DNA of 42,714 nucleotides from Polyangiaceae bacterium (GTDB lineage: Bacteria; Myxococcota_A; Polyangia; Polyangiales; Polyangiaceae): positions 1 through 42,714 of the forward strand of contig JAICQL010000045.1 of the NCBI GenBank assembly GCA_025937895.1, written 5' to 3'. The notes beneath the pieces are model-generated. The model did no database searches. It was not told the origin of the DNA and saw only the letters and a list, made by a program, of their open reading frames with translations. A program made the position numbers and the translations under genes. The first letter of the stretch is position 1; each line of letters starts with the position of its first letter. Positions 33,752 through 42,439 of the stretch are shown here, one piece after another.

Positions 33752-34100
33752 GTTGGCCTTTCGCGCTCCGTCTCGCTGACCGCCTTGCTGACGGGCGGGC
33801 TGCTCACCAGCCCGGGTCGCACTGCCGCGACAGCGCGCCGCGGCAGCCTCCAGTGCGGCCGACATAAGTCACAGGTATAGTCGTCCGGTTGACGTCGGTT
33901 GCCTTCACCCGGCCGCGGCACGGCACGTGCTTGTGAGCAGCGCGCATGTCCACGAGCCCTCCTACCTGCCGTATTCTGTGGCTTTTCGCCACCGCCCCAC
34001 CAAGCTGGCCAGGAAAATCGGCGCATCCGGCCGGCCCCATCACGCCGGGGGCCCCACGCGGGCCGTCCGATGTTAGAGGACGTGCGGCGAGGTGGTCGCG

Positions 34101-35663
34101 ATGACGATGCGCACGGAGTCGATCCTGGTGCCTGGGCGCAACGTGTGGAGGTCGGCGCACGCGGAGGCGAGCGGCGTGCTGGTCGATGCTGCCGACTACT
34201 ATCGTGCCTTCTACGAGGCCGCCAGTCAGGCCAAAAAGAGCATTCTGCTCTCGGGCTGGCAGTTTGATCGCGGCGTGCCCTTGCTGCGCGGATCCGCGGC
34301 GCCGGCCGGCGCCGAGGTGAGGCTGCTGCCCTTTCTCAACCAGCTGTGCGAGCGCAACCCCGAGCTGCAAGTCCACATCCTGGCCTGGGACTTTCACGTG
34401 GTGTTCGCGCTCGAGCGCGAGTGGATGCAGACACTGTATTTCCAGTGGGCAACCAACGAGCGGCTGCAGTTCCGCTTTGACGAGGCGCCCACGGCGGAAG
34501 GCTCCCACCATCAGAAGCTCGCGGTGATCGATCGCTCCGTGGCCTTCCTGGGCGGCATCGATCTGTGCGAGCAGCGCTGGGATGATCGCCGCCACAGCCA
34601 GCACAACCCGCTGCGCGTCAGCCGGGGCAAGCCGCACAAGCCCTATCACGACGTGCAGGCGTACCTGGCGGGTTGTGAGGTGGTCGACGTGCTGCGCGAG
34701 CTGTTCCTCGACCGCTGGGCGCGCTCCGAGGGGCCGAGCCTGGTGCTGCCCGACTGCGACCCCAGCAAGGGGAGCAGCTACGTGCCTCGCGGGGCCCTGC
34801 CGCTCGGGCCCTGCAAGGTGGCCTTCAGCCGCACCGACCCGCGCGCTCCGCACGCCGACGTGCGCGAGGTGGAGGCCCTGCTGCGCGCAGCCATCGCCGC
34901 CGCCGAACAGCTCATCTACATCGAGACGCAGTATTTCAGCAGCCGCTCCATCGCCGACGCGCTGCTGGCGCGGATGCGCCAGCCGGAGCTGCCGCACCTC
35001 GAGATCGTGGTGATCCTCAACGACAAGCCGGAGGCGGTGAAGGAGGAGATCGCCGTGGGGCTGCGCCAGGCCAAGATCCTGAACGAGCTGGCGGGCGCCG
35101 CGCGCGAGACGGGGCACGCCTTCGGTGTCTATGGCTCGCTCTGTGATGGCGAGGAGCGAGACCGCGCCGCCACATACATCCACTCCAAGCTGCTCAGCGT
35201 CGACGATCGTTTCCTGACTGTGGGCTCTGCGAACCTCACCAACCGCAGCATGGGCGTGGACACCGAGCTGAACGTGTCCTGGGAGGCGCCGTGGTCGAGC
35301 ACGCGCGAGACGCTCGGCGAGGGCATCCGTGCGCTCCGGGTCAGCTTGCTGCTGGAGCACACCGGGCTTGCCGAAGGGACCACCACGCAGCGCGCCGCTG
35401 CCGCCCTGGCGAACCCCGAGGGTCTGGTGGCGCGGCTCGATCAGCTGTGCGCCGGCGAGAACGCTCGTCTGAGCCGACACGTGCTGACCAGCGAGCGCGA
35501 GCGCCAGCTGATGAAGCTCATCGATCCAGAGGACCTGCCCTTCGATCCGGCGCAGCCCGATCACGAAGACGGCAGCCCAGAGCCCGAGGATGAGCCGCAC
35601 GCTCGTGGCTCGTTCGCCGGTGGCGTGGCAGCGCTCTGGGACCGCCTGAAGCCCAGCGGCTGA
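34101..35663 (+). CDS. Phospholipase D family protein
   Basis: A 520-residue PLD superfamily enzyme with both HKD motifs, expected to hydrolyse or transfer phosphodiester groups on phospholipids. The first motif appears as HHQKLAVIDRSVAFLGGID near residue 140 and the second as YIHSKLLSVDDRFLTVGSANLTNRSM near residue 360. The intervening sequence IETQYFSSRSI and the N-terminal KKSILLSGWQFD are typical of the bacterial branch related to cardiolipin synthases and eukaryotic-like PLDs. No signal peptide or membrane segment is apparent. The ATG at 34101 has a GAGG ribosome-binding site eight bases upstream. The C-terminus is acidic and extends past the second HKD motif. Confidence 0.92.
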   Translation: MTMRTESILVPGRNVWRSAHAEASGVLVDAADYYRAFYEAASQAKKSILLSGWQFDRGVPLLRGSAAPAGAEVRLLPFLNQLCERNPELQVHILAWDFHVVFALEREWMQTLYFQWATNERLQFRFDEAPTAEGSHHQKLAVIDRSVAFLGGIDLCEQRWDDRRHSQHNPLRVSRGKPHKPYHDVQAYLAGCEVVDVLRELFLDRWARSEGPSLVLPDCDPSKGSSYVPRGALPLGPCKVAFSRTDPRAPHADVREVEALLRAAIAAAEQLIYIETQYFSSRSIADALLARMRQPELPHLEIVVILNDKPEAVKEEIAVGLRQAKILNELAGAARETGHAFGVYGSLCDGEERDRAATYIHSKLLSVDDRFLTVGSANLTNRSMGVDTELNVSWEAPWSSTRETLGEGIRALRVSLLLEHTGLAEGTTTQRAAAALANPEGLVARLDQLCAGENARLSRHVLTSERERQLMKLIDPEDLPFDPAQPDHEDGSPEPEDEPHARGSFAGGVAALWDRLKPSG

Positions 35664-35692
35664 ACCCAGCCCGGCGCCGCCGGCGCTCCCCT

Positions 35693-35717
35693 CCCCCTGA
35701 CGGTAGCCGCCAGGGGG
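35693..35717. terminator. Bidirectional hairpin between the convergent PLD and pectate lyase genes
   Basis: CCCCCTG (35693-35699) pairs with CAGGGGG (35711-35717), and an inner CGG/CCG pair closes a TAG loop with one mismatch between. It lies 30 bp after the PLD stop codon and 41 bp after the pectate lyase stop codon on the other strand. Confidence 0.5.
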
Positions 35718-35757
35718 CGCAGCGCACTGCACTGGCAGCGCCGCTCGGGCGCCGCGC

Positions 35758-37083
35758 TCAGAGCCGCGCGCCGGCCTGGGCGAGCACGATCTGCTTCACG
35801 CAGGCAGCCGGATCCGGCGCGTAGGCGTAGCCCAGCTCGCCCGGCGGAAAGCTGGTAGTGCTCTGCCAGGTGTCGGCGTTGGCGAGCGTGTCGTCCGACA
35901 CGTCCCAGGTGACGTTCGGACCCACGTGGTTGTTGCGCAGATCCCAGAAGCCCAGCTCGTCACTGAAGCGCGAGGTCACCGGGTTGCGCGCGTTCTCGAA
36001 GAAGTTGGACTCGATCAGCGCCACTCCACCCATGCGCACGTTGATGCCGCTGTCGGTGATCGTGCCGAAGTAGTTGTTGAACATGTGGATGAAGCCGAAG
36101 CGGTGCAGCGGCGTGCGGGAGACCACGTTCTCGTAGCGGTTGTGATGAAAGGTGACGTAGCGCTCCGTCTCGTCGTCATCGCTCGAGCCGAGCAGGCCCG
36201 TCTTCTGGTGATCGTGCAGGTAGTTGTACGAGAGCGTGATGCGCCGCGCGCCCTTCTTGATGTCGATCAGCCCGTCGAACTCGGTGTCTCCCGCGCCTTC
36301 ACAGTCGTCCTTTGTCGAGCTGAACAGGTCGTTGTGATCGATCCAGACGTTCTCCACGTCGCCGTTGGTGTCGTTGCCCTCGATGGTGATGGCATCGGAG
36401 GAGCCACCGCCCGGCAGGAGCCCCAGGGTCATATTGCGCACGATCACGTTCCTGGCGCGGTTGATCTTGATCCCGAAGTTGGCGCTGGAGCCAGACCCGC
36501 CCTCGATGGTGACGTTCTCCATCTCCTTCACCTCCAGGATCTGCGCGTCTTTCTCGTGCTGCGCGCAGACATCCGTGATGGTGGCGAAGTCGAACGTGCC
36601 GGTATAGCGCAGGACGAGCGCGGTCTGGCTGCCCTCCTCGAAGGCGTCCCGATAATCATCGAGCACGGCCTGCGCCTCGTCATAGCTGCTGACGACCACC
36701 GGCGTGGCGCTGCCGCCACCCGTCGTAGCGGCGCCGTAGCCCACCGGCACGGTCAGCGCCGGAGGAATGACACAATCGCCCGGCTCGGCAGCAGGTGCCG
36801 CCGGTGCGGCCGGCATCATGACGGGCCCGCCCGGATCGCCATTCAGGCCAGTGACCGGCGGCGTGCCCTCGTTGCCCAGGCCAGATGGCGTGCTCGGCAT
36901 GGCAGCTGGCGGCGGCTGCGCGGGCGAGCCGTCCGCGGGCGTACCGTCGCCGGCTCCAGCACCTCCCGGTGCAGCGGCGCTGGCTGGCCCTGAACCGGGC
37001 TTTTCACCTGCATCTCCGCAAGCCCACAGCAGGCTGGCGCAACCGAGGAGGCCCAGAGCTCGTCTCACGCGCGTCGTTTTCAC
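35758..37083 (-). CDS. Secreted pectate lyase (PL1 family) lipoprotein
   Basis: A 441-residue polysaccharide lyase that cleaves polygalacturonate by beta-elimination, with a right-handed beta-helix. The N-terminus carries a lipoprotein signal (GLLGCASLLWAC) and a Pro/Ala/Gly-rich linker of about 80 residues, which suggests the enzyme is held at the cell surface. The helix core shows the PL1 segments VENVWIDHNDLFSS, DGLIDIKKGARRITLSYNYLHDHQKTGLLG and VTFHHNRYENVVSRTPLHRFGFIHMFNNYF, including the catalytic Arg323-x-Pro-x-x-Arg328 motif. The calcium-binding Asp cluster is indicated by DDDE and FDGLID. Pectin degradation would fit a soil myxobacterium feeding on plant debris or fungi, but that is inference. 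Confidence 0.93.
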   Translation of the reverse strand: MKTTRVRRALGLLGCASLLWACGDAGEKPGSGPASAAAPGGAGAGDGTPADGSPAQPPPAAMPSTPSGLGNEGTPPVTGLNGDPGGPVMMPAAPAAPAAEPGDCVIPPALTVPVGYGAATTGGGSATPVVVSSYDEAQAVLDDYRDAFEEGSQTALVLRYTGTFDFATITDVCAQHEKDAQILEVKEMENVTIEGGSGSSANFGIKINRARNVIVRNMTLGLLPGGGSSDAITIEGNDTNGDVENVWIDHNDLFSSTKDDCEGAGDTEFDGLIDIKKGARRITLSYNYLHDHQKTGLLGSSDDDETERYVTFHHNRYENVVSRTPLHRFGFIHMFNNYFGTITDSGINVRMGGVALIESNFFENARNPVTSRFSDELGFWDLRNNHVGPNVTWDVSDDTLANADTWQSTTSFPPGELGYAYAPDPAACVKQIVLAQAGARL

Positions 37084-37222
37084 AACGGCTCAATGCAGGG
37101 CGAGGCCGATCAGATCGCGAAAACGGCTGGGCTGCACGAATCTGGTACACCCCGCGTGCAACTTGTCGGGCCGCCGTCCCGGGGCCGGGCCAGCAGGTGC
37201 GCGTCGAGTGCTCGTATCTGCG

Positions 37223-37624
37223 CTACTCGTCTTCGCTCAGGAACGCGTTGGCGATGGCGTTGAGCGGCAGCTGTTGCACCACCCAGTGCTCCATCTCCAG
37301 CAGGCGCAGCTCCGAGATGTGCAGGCCCGCCGCGATGGTCTTCAGCAGCTCCATCTCCTCGGGGTGAGGCACGCCGTCGGCATAGGCCAGCGCCAGTAGC
37401 TCGAGTAGCGCGGCTCCTCGCGACGAGCGACTGGCGAACGTGCTCAGCAGCTCCGGCGTGGGCGCCGCCGGTGCGATCTCGGTCGCGGGCAGGCCGAGCT
37501 CCACCTCCAGCGCCTCGAGCGCGGCCGCCTCTGCCACTCCCTCGCGGCCATCGGCGGCGATCAGATGGCGGGCAAGACCAACGAACGCGATGCGCTCGGC
37601 CGGGGCAAGATGAAATAGGAACAT
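37223..37624 (-). CDS. TerB-like (tellurite-resistance TerB family) protein
   Basis: A 133-residue helical protein of the TerB/DjlA N-terminal type. It starts MFLFHLAPAERIAFVGLARHLIAADGREG and has a second helix run ALAYADGVPHPEEMELLKTIAAGL, a D-G-..-E spacing typical of TerB-like metal-responsive helices. It is shorter than full TerB (about 150 residues) but otherwise fits. The ATG at 37624 has a GAGAGAG site. A longer in-frame opening to about 37918 is low complexity and discarded. It lies downstream of ahpD, beyond a GC-rich hairpin (stem 37752-37759 with 37770-37777), so it is probably separately transcribed. Confidence 0.65.
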   Translation of the reverse strand: MFLFHLAPAERIAFVGLARHLIAADGREGVAEAAALEALEVELGLPATEIAPAAPTPELLSTFASRSSRGAALLELLALAYADGVPHPEEMELLKTIAAGLHISELRLLEMEHWVVQQLPLNAIANAFLSEDE

Positions 37625-37751
37625 GTTACGCTCTCTCTTCTGCCTGACGGCGTGGTCCGACCCGCGATTGAGGCCCCGGCACGGGCAAAGCGCTCCTAAA
37701 AGGGCGCGCTGGCGCGGAGAGAGCGCCGGAAGAGCGCCGAGACGACCCGCC

Positions 37752-37777
37752 GCCGCGCCCCGGAGGGCAGGCGCGGC
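37752..37777 (-). terminator. Hairpin after ahpD
   Basis: GCCGCGCC (37752-37759) and GGCGCGGC (37770-37777) pair perfectly over 8 bp with a 10-base loop, 25 bp after the ahpD stop codon. No T-tract follows. Confidence 0.4.
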
Positions 37778-37802
37778 GTGAGCCAGCGGCGGAGGCGGGG
37801 GC

Positions 37803-38381
37803 TCAGACGGGGGGCTGGGCGAACGCCAGCTGCGCCGCGGCGGACGGGCGGCTGAGCGCGGCGCTTGCCTCCAGCGCGATGGCCGCGCCTTGCACCGTGG
37901 AGGCGATGCGCACCGCATCCAGCACCGCGTCCGCGCTGATGCCCGCCTCGAGCACCGCGTGCTCGTGTGCTCGCACGCAGGTCTCGCAGTCGTTGATGGC
38001 GCTCACAGCAAGCGAGAACAGCTCGAAGTCAGGCCGGTTGGTGGCGGGCTTCGCCAGCCGGTTCATGCGCAGCCGCGCCGGCATCTCGCCGTACTCGGCC
38101 TTGCCGATGCGGTGGCGAAAGCGATAGAAGACGTTGTTCATCCCCATCAGCGCGGCAGCCGCCACCGCGTCCTCCACCACCGCGTCCCCCGCGTGCTGCC
38201 GTGCCTCTTGCACGAGCGCCCGGCTCAGCTCGAGATTGCGAGCGGTGAGCGCGGAGGCCACCACCACGCCCCAGCGCTGGGCCGTGGTGAGCGGCCCCCC
38301 GCTGAGCACCGACTGAAGGTTCAGCTTGATGTCCCTGGCCGCCTCGGGCAGCTGCTCGCGCAGGCTGGTGAGCGTCTCCAT
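37803..38381 (-). CDS. ahpD: Alkylhydroperoxidase AhpD
   Basis: A CMD-fold thiol protein that reduces AhpC and has weak peroxidase activity of its own. The active-site motif NDCETCVRAHEHAV gives Cys132-x-x-Cys135 and His139, matching Cys130/Cys133/His137 of M. tuberculosis AhpD. The N-terminal LPEAARDIKLNLQSVL and the FRHRIGKAEYGEMPARLRM segment are typical of AhpD. The second ATG (38381) is preferred because a GGAGG lies 7 bases upstream. An ATG six bases earlier overlaps the ahpC stop codon. The gene follows ahpC by 2 bp, so the pair is cotranscribed and probably translationally coupled. Confidence 0.95.
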   Translation of the reverse strand: METLTSLREQLPEAARDIKLNLQSVLSGGPLTTAQRWGVVVASALTARNLELSRALVQEARQHAGDAVVEDAVAAAALMGMNNVFYRFRHRIGKAEYGEMPARLRMNRLAKPATNRPDFELFSLAVSAINDCETCVRAHEHAVLEAGISADAVLDAVRIASTVQGAAIALEASAALSRPSAAAQLAFAQPPV

Positions 38382-38383
38382 CC

Positions 38384-38920
38384 TCATACCTCCAGGGTGG
38401 CGTCACCCTTTTTCCAGTTGCAGGGGCAGAGCTCATCGGTCTGCAGCGCATCCAGCACGCGCAGCACCTCCTCCACGTTACGGCCGACGCTCAGATCGTT
38501 CACGCTCACGTGGCGAATGACGCCGGTCGGGTCGACGATGAACGTGGCGCGCAGCGGCACGCCATCTTGCTGGTGCAACACGCCGAGCGCCTGCGAGAGC
38601 TCGCGCTTGGTGTCGGCCAGCATCGGGAACGGCAGCGCCCTCAGATCCGGGTGATCCTTGCGCCAGGCCAGGTGCACGAAATGCGTGTCGGTGCTGGCGC
38701 CCAGCACCTGCGCCTCGCGGTCGCGGAAATCTCCGTAGCGCCGCCCGAACTCTGCGATCTCCGTCGGGCAGACGAAGGTGAAGTCCATCGGCCAGAGAAA
38801 CAGCACCTTCCAGGCGCCGGGAAAGCTCTCGTGAGTGAGCTCGGCAAACTCTTTGCCCTTCTCCAGGCCAACGACGGCGTTCAGCTTGAACTCGGGCAGA
38901 CGATCTCCAACGGTCAACAT
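38384..38920 (-). CDS. ahpC: Peroxiredoxin AhpC
   Basis: A typical 2-Cys peroxiredoxin that reduces hydrogen peroxide and organic hydroperoxides. The peroxidatic cysteine is Cys51 in FTFVCPTE. The C-terminus has Cys165 and Cys167 in ELCPCNWKKGDATL, the arrangement of M. tuberculosis AhpC (Cys174, Cys176) that works with AhpD. The 178-residue length fits this subgroup. The ATG at 38920 is preceded by GAGGAAGAG. An OxyR-like inverted repeat and a promoter-like pair lie upstream, and ahpD follows directly, so this is a peroxide-stress operon. Confidence 0.96.
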   Translation of the reverse strand: MLTVGDRLPEFKLNAVVGLEKGKEFAELTHESFPGAWKVLFLWPMDFTFVCPTEIAEFGRRYGDFRDREAQVLGASTDTHFVHLAWRKDHPDLRALPFPMLADTKRELSQALGVLHQQDGVPLRATFIVDPTGVIRHVSVNDLSVGRNVEEVLRVLDALQTDELCPCNWKKGDATLEV

Positions 38921-38971
38921 TTACTCTTCCTCATCTCTCGCGCCGCACGCCTGTCGTGCGGGCATGAGCTG

Positions 38972-39001
38972 AGTATTCTTCTCCGCGAGAGGCGGGGCCA
39001 A
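38972..39001 (-). promoter_or_regulatory. Putative ahpC promoter
   Basis: On the minus strand TTGGCC (39001-38996) and AATACT (38977-38972) are separated by 18 bp, each matching 4 of 6 consensus positions. Transcription would start near 38964, with the OxyR-like site centred about 66 bp upstream. Confidence 0.4.
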
Positions 39002-39018
39002 TTCAGCTTTTGAGTCAC

Positions 39019-39041
39019 ATCGATAGCCGCGGGCTATCGAT
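39019..39041. promoter_or_regulatory. OxyR-type operator upstream of ahpCD
   Basis: A perfect inverted repeat with 10-bp arms, ATCGATAGCC (39019-39028) and GGCTATCGAT (39032-39041), contains ATAG-N7-CTAT, exactly one OxyR dimer half of the established ATAG-N7-CTAT-N7-ATAG-N7-CTAT motif. It lies about 100 bp before the ahpC start codon. Confidence 0.6.
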
Positions 39042-39098
39042 GGAGCCTGCTGGCTGCCGCAGCCGCAAGCGGAGCCTGCGCGTGCCTGCGCCGTGCCC

Positions 39099-39533
39099 TC
39101 AGTTCAGCACTGCTGGTGGCTGCTCGGGAGCGACGGGATGTTGCAGGGGGCCGGCGTGGTGCAGCACCATCTTCCACTCAGTGCCCTCCTTCACGAACGC
39201 GTTGGTGGCAGCGAGGTGCCCCGGACCATCGCCCGCGGCCTCGTAGCAGGTGACCAGCGCAACGCTGCCGACGAGCTGCACGCGCGGGATGAGACAGCGC
39301 AGCGGCAGCTCGGGGCGTACCCTCAGGATCGCCTGCCAGCTGCGCAGCACGGCCTCTCGCCCGTGGATGGCCTGCATGCCGGGGTGCAGGCAGCTCACGG
39401 GCGCGTGGCTGGCCCACAGGCGTGACATGCTGGGCACATCACCCTGGCTGAAGGCGGCGTAAAAGGCCTCGTTGGCGGCCAGTACTTCCACGGAAGAGGG
39501 GGTGAGCTCGACAGGCATGACGGCCGGGACCAT
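39099..39533 (-). CDS. NTF2-like (SnoaL-type) protein
   Basis: A 144-residue protein of the NTF2/SnoaL cone-like fold. Landmarks are the N-terminal helix VEVLAANEAFYAAFSQGDVPSMSRLWA, a central beta strand ASHAPVSCLHPGMQAIHGREAVLRSW, and the C-terminal VTCYEAAGDGPGHLAATNAFVKEGTEWKMVLHHAGP. This is the DUF4440/SnoaL_3 pattern, in which a deep pocket binds a small molecule, but ligand and activity are unknown. An ATG at 39518 (MPVELTPS) is an equally possible start. The gene lies upstream of the ahpC promoter region and ends 58 bp before the OxyR-like site. Confidence 0.75.
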   Translation of the reverse strand: MVPAVMPVELTPSSVEVLAANEAFYAAFSQGDVPSMSRLWASHAPVSCLHPGMQAIHGREAVLRSWQAILRVRPELPLRCLIPRVQLVGSVALVTCYEAAGDGPGHLAATNAFVKEGTEWKMVLHHAGPLQHPVAPEQPPAVLN

Positions 39534-39570
39534 ACCACGGGCTTCGTTTCAGGGGCGCCGCTGCCGTCAG

Positions 39571-39675
39571 CGCGGTGATGCAACGCCGCGGTGACCCACC
39601 GCCGCTGTAACGCGGTGACGCAGCCCCGCTGTAACGCGGTGACGCAGCCCCACTGTAACGCGGTGACCCACCCCC
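39571..39675. repeat. 24-bp tandem repeat carrying the motif CGCGGTGA
   Basis: Two exact 24-bp copies (39604-39627 and 39628-39651), each starting GCTGTAACGCGGTGACG, are followed by a diverged third copy at 39652-39675. Two more degenerate copies of CGCGGTGA precede them, at 39571 and 39587. The last four motif copies are spaced exactly 24 bp apart. The array lies between the NTF2-like gene and the 3' end of the kinase gene. Confidence 0.85.
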
Positions 39676-39697
39676 TCCGGGCAGCCCGGAGCCCGGG

Positions 39698-42439
39698 TTA
39701 CACCGCTGTGGCGACCGCGTGAACCCGCTGCAGAGTGCTCAGCAGCTGCGGGATCTGTACCGGCTTGGTCAGCACGAGCACGTCTTGCCGCAGCTGGCCC
39801 GGGTCCACCGCCTGATCTGCCGTGAGGATGACCACCGGAACGTCTGCGAGCCGCGGATCGAGCTGGTGCTCGATCAGGAAGTCGTAGCCGTCCATCACCG
39901 GCATCACCAGGTCGAGCAGGATCACCGCCGGGGTCGCCTGCATGTCCCGCAGGCGCTCCAGCGCGTCTTTGCCGTTGACCGCAGTGGCCACCTGAAAGCC
40001 GCGCCCCTCCAGCAGCTCCGCCAGCGCCTCGCGCACGTCCACGTCATCGTCCACGATGAACACCGGGTGTTGCTCGGACGAGGCACCCCGCTCGACGATG
40101 GTGCTCGCACGCGGTGAGGAGGCGCGCGGCATCCCCTGCGCAGCGCGAGCGCCGCGCCGCGGCAGCTGGAGGCGGAAAGTAGTGCCCTCGGCCTCGGACG
40201 ACGTCACGCGGATCTCACCGCCGTGCGCGCGCACGATCTCCTGGGTGATGAACAGGCCGAGCCCCAAGCCCTGGCTGCCGTCCCGCTTGTGACGCGTGTT
40301 GCGGAACGGCTCGAACAAGGTGGGCAGCAGATCCGGGCGCACGACCCCGCCGTTTTCGAACGAGATCTCCACCCGCTCCGGGGCGCTGCCGTCCAGGCGG
40401 ATCAGCACCGGCGTGTTCGGCGCGCCGTGCTGCACGGCGTTGGCGGACAGATTCGAGAACACGCGCGCCAGGCGGTCCGCGTCCCACTCGCCCTCCAGGT
40501 CACCGGCAGCATCCACGCGAAAGCGCCAGCCAGGGTTGGCCAGCTCCACTTCCTCCAGCGTCTGCTTGGCGATCTGCCACAGATCGCCCGGGCGGCGATC
40601 GAGCGGGATGCCGCCGCCCAGACGAGCACGGGTGAAGTCGAGCAGCTGCTCGATCATGCGCGCCATGCGCTCGCCGCTACCGAGGATGCGCTGCAGCGGG
40701 GCGCGCACCTTGTCGTCGTCGGCGCGCAGCAACAGGAGCTGCGCCGCCGTAACCATCGCGGCCAGTGGATTGCGCAGATCATGCCCCAGCACGCCAGCGA
40801 AGAGCTCGTTGTAGCGGATCGTCTCCTCCAGCTCGCGCAGCACCGCGAAGCGGCTGATCACGGAGGCGAGGTGGTGGGCGATCTCCAGCGCGGTCTCGAC
40901 CTCCTGCGCCGTGAAGCGGTGGGGCTGGTCGTAGTAGACCATGAACTTGCCCAGCAGCCGCCCGCCGCTGACCAGCGGAATGAAGGCCAGCGCGCCGATG
41001 CCCTCCGCACGAAACAGCGGATGATGCTCGGCCCAGCTCGCCTCCGCCTGGACATCGCCGAGCAGCAAGGGCTCCGGGGTCGTGGCATCTCGAGCCCAGG
41101 GCGAGTGCCCGTCCACGGCGCTGCGGTACAGCTCCGAGAGCTGATGCCACGCCCGGAAGCGCATCACGCCCTGCTCGTCGAAGAGCAGGATGGCAGAGCG
41201 CTGGCTGCCCAGTGCTCGATCGATGGCCGTGAGCGCTGCGTCGAACACCTCCTCCACCCGCTCGGCGCCGACCACCGCCTGCGCGAAGCAGAACAGCTGC
41301 TCGGCGCTGGAGCGCGCGCACTGCGTCTGCTGATACAGGCTGCTGTTTTCGATCGCGACGGCGGCGCGCTCGGCCAGCTCCTCCAGCAGCTCCAGATCAT
41401 CACTGGTGTACGTCTGCCCGGGCCTGGTGCGAGTGGCGGTGACCGCGCCGATGATACGGCCGCTCACCCGCAGCGCCGCGCCGATCAAGGCGTACGCCGG
41501 AAACTGCTCCAGGAACGCGCGGTACCCCGGCGCGGCGCGCTCGGCCAGCAGCGCCGTATCGATGCTGGGCAAGAGCACGCTCTTGCCGTCACTGACGAGC
41601 TGCCCCGTGATGCCCTCCCCCACCCGCACCGGCACCCCGGCGCTCAGGCCTTGCAGCAGCTCCTGCGCGCGGGGCACGGGGTGCTGCACCGCCGTCAGGC
41701 GCAAGCTGCCGTCCTCTCGCAGCAGGACGATGTTGATGCAGCTGTCGAGCGAGCTGGACAGCTCCGACGCGACGTTACGCAGGGTGCCGTCCAGCTCCAG
41801 CTGCGAGCTCGCGAACGCGCGCGTGGCGCGGCTCAGCACCTGCAGGCGATGCGCTGCCGCCTCGGCCGCGGTGGAGCTGCGGCGCTGGGCCTGCAGCAAG
41901 CGCTGCCGCTGGATGGCCTGCGCGCCGTAGCGCGCCACGAGCTGCAGAAAATCACGCTCCTGCTCGTCAAACTCGCGCGCCTGCTCGATGGTGAGGCCCA
42001 GCGCGCCCAGGGTGCTGCGACCGTCGACCAGCGGCAAGCAGGCGACGCGGTAGCTGCGCGCCGGTGTGGTGTCGCCCGCGAGCTGGGGGTACCGCTCGAG
42101 CAGCGCCGCGCGTGATGGCAGCCAGACCGGCTTTGCCGAGCGCAGCGCATCGATCACGGGCAGGGCCGCCGCCGCCAGTGGCAGCAGGGCGAACTTGGCC
42201 TGCGATGCTCTGGTGTAGCCGACGGAGCGCACCAGCCGCGCGCGCCCGCCCTCCACCGCCAGCCAGAGCCCCGCGCTGGAGGCGCCCACGGCATGGGCCA
42301 CCTGCTCCACCAGCGCGCCAAACACCTCCTCCTCGGAGACGGCGTCGGCGATGGCCGCCGTGATCTCGAGCAGAGCTTCGGCGTTGGCAGCGGCTGCCGC
42401 CACCTGCCCAGCAGGCCACTGGCCAAGCCGTGGCGTCAT
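39698..42439 (-). CDS. Soluble hybrid histidine kinase with three GAF domains
   Basis: A cytoplasmic signalling protein of about 913 residues. Three successive GAF-like sensor domains occupy roughly residues 15-200, 215-380 and 395-540 (GLWLAVEGGRARLVRSVGYT, VRVGEGITGQLVSDGKSVLLP, and IGALAFIPLVSGGRLLGKFMVYY). The H box has phosphoacceptor His553 (VLGHDLRNPLAAM), followed by the N box (NLSANAVQHG), F (LFEPFR) and G2 (GLGLGLFIT). The C-terminal receiver has phosphoacceptor Asp843 (LLDLVMPVMDG) and Lys in LTKPV. No membrane helix is visible. The ATG at 42439 is chosen because the codons before it have lower GC3. A longer start at 42562 would add 41 residues. No partner regulator is adjacent. 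Confidence 0.92.
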   Translation of the reverse strand: MTPRLGQWPAGQVAAAAANAEALLEITAAIADAVSEEEVFGALVEQVAHAVGASSAGLWLAVEGGRARLVRSVGYTRASQAKFALLPLAAAALPVIDALRSAKPVWLPSRAALLERYPQLAGDTTPARSYRVACLPLVDGRSTLGALGLTIEQAREFDEQERDFLQLVARYGAQAIQRQRLLQAQRRSSTAAEAAAHRLQVLSRATRAFASSQLELDGTLRNVASELSSSLDSCINIVLLREDGSLRLTAVQHPVPRAQELLQGLSAGVPVRVGEGITGQLVSDGKSVLLPSIDTALLAERAAPGYRAFLEQFPAYALIGAALRVSGRIIGAVTATRTRPGQTYTSDDLELLEELAERAAVAIENSSLYQQTQCARSSAEQLFCFAQAVVGAERVEEVFDAALTAIDRALGSQRSAILLFDEQGVMRFRAWHQLSELYRSAVDGHSPWARDATTPEPLLLGDVQAEASWAEHHPLFRAEGIGALAFIPLVSGGRLLGKFMVYYDQPHRFTAQEVETALEIAHHLASVISRFAVLRELEETIRYNELFAGVLGHDLRNPLAAMVTAAQLLLLRADDDKVRAPLQRILGSGERMARMIEQLLDFTRARLGGGIPLDRRPGDLWQIAKQTLEEVELANPGWRFRVDAAGDLEGEWDADRLARVFSNLSANAVQHGAPNTPVLIRLDGSAPERVEISFENGGVVRPDLLPTLFEPFRNTRHKRDGSQGLGLGLFITQEIVRAHGGEIRVTSSEAEGTTFRLQLPRRGARAAQGMPRASSPRASTIVERGASSEQHPVFIVDDDVDVREALAELLEGRGFQVATAVNGKDALERLRDMQATPAVILLDLVMPVMDGYDFLIEHQLDPRLADVPVVILTADQAVDPGQLRQDVLVLTKPVQIPQLLSTLQRVHAVATAV

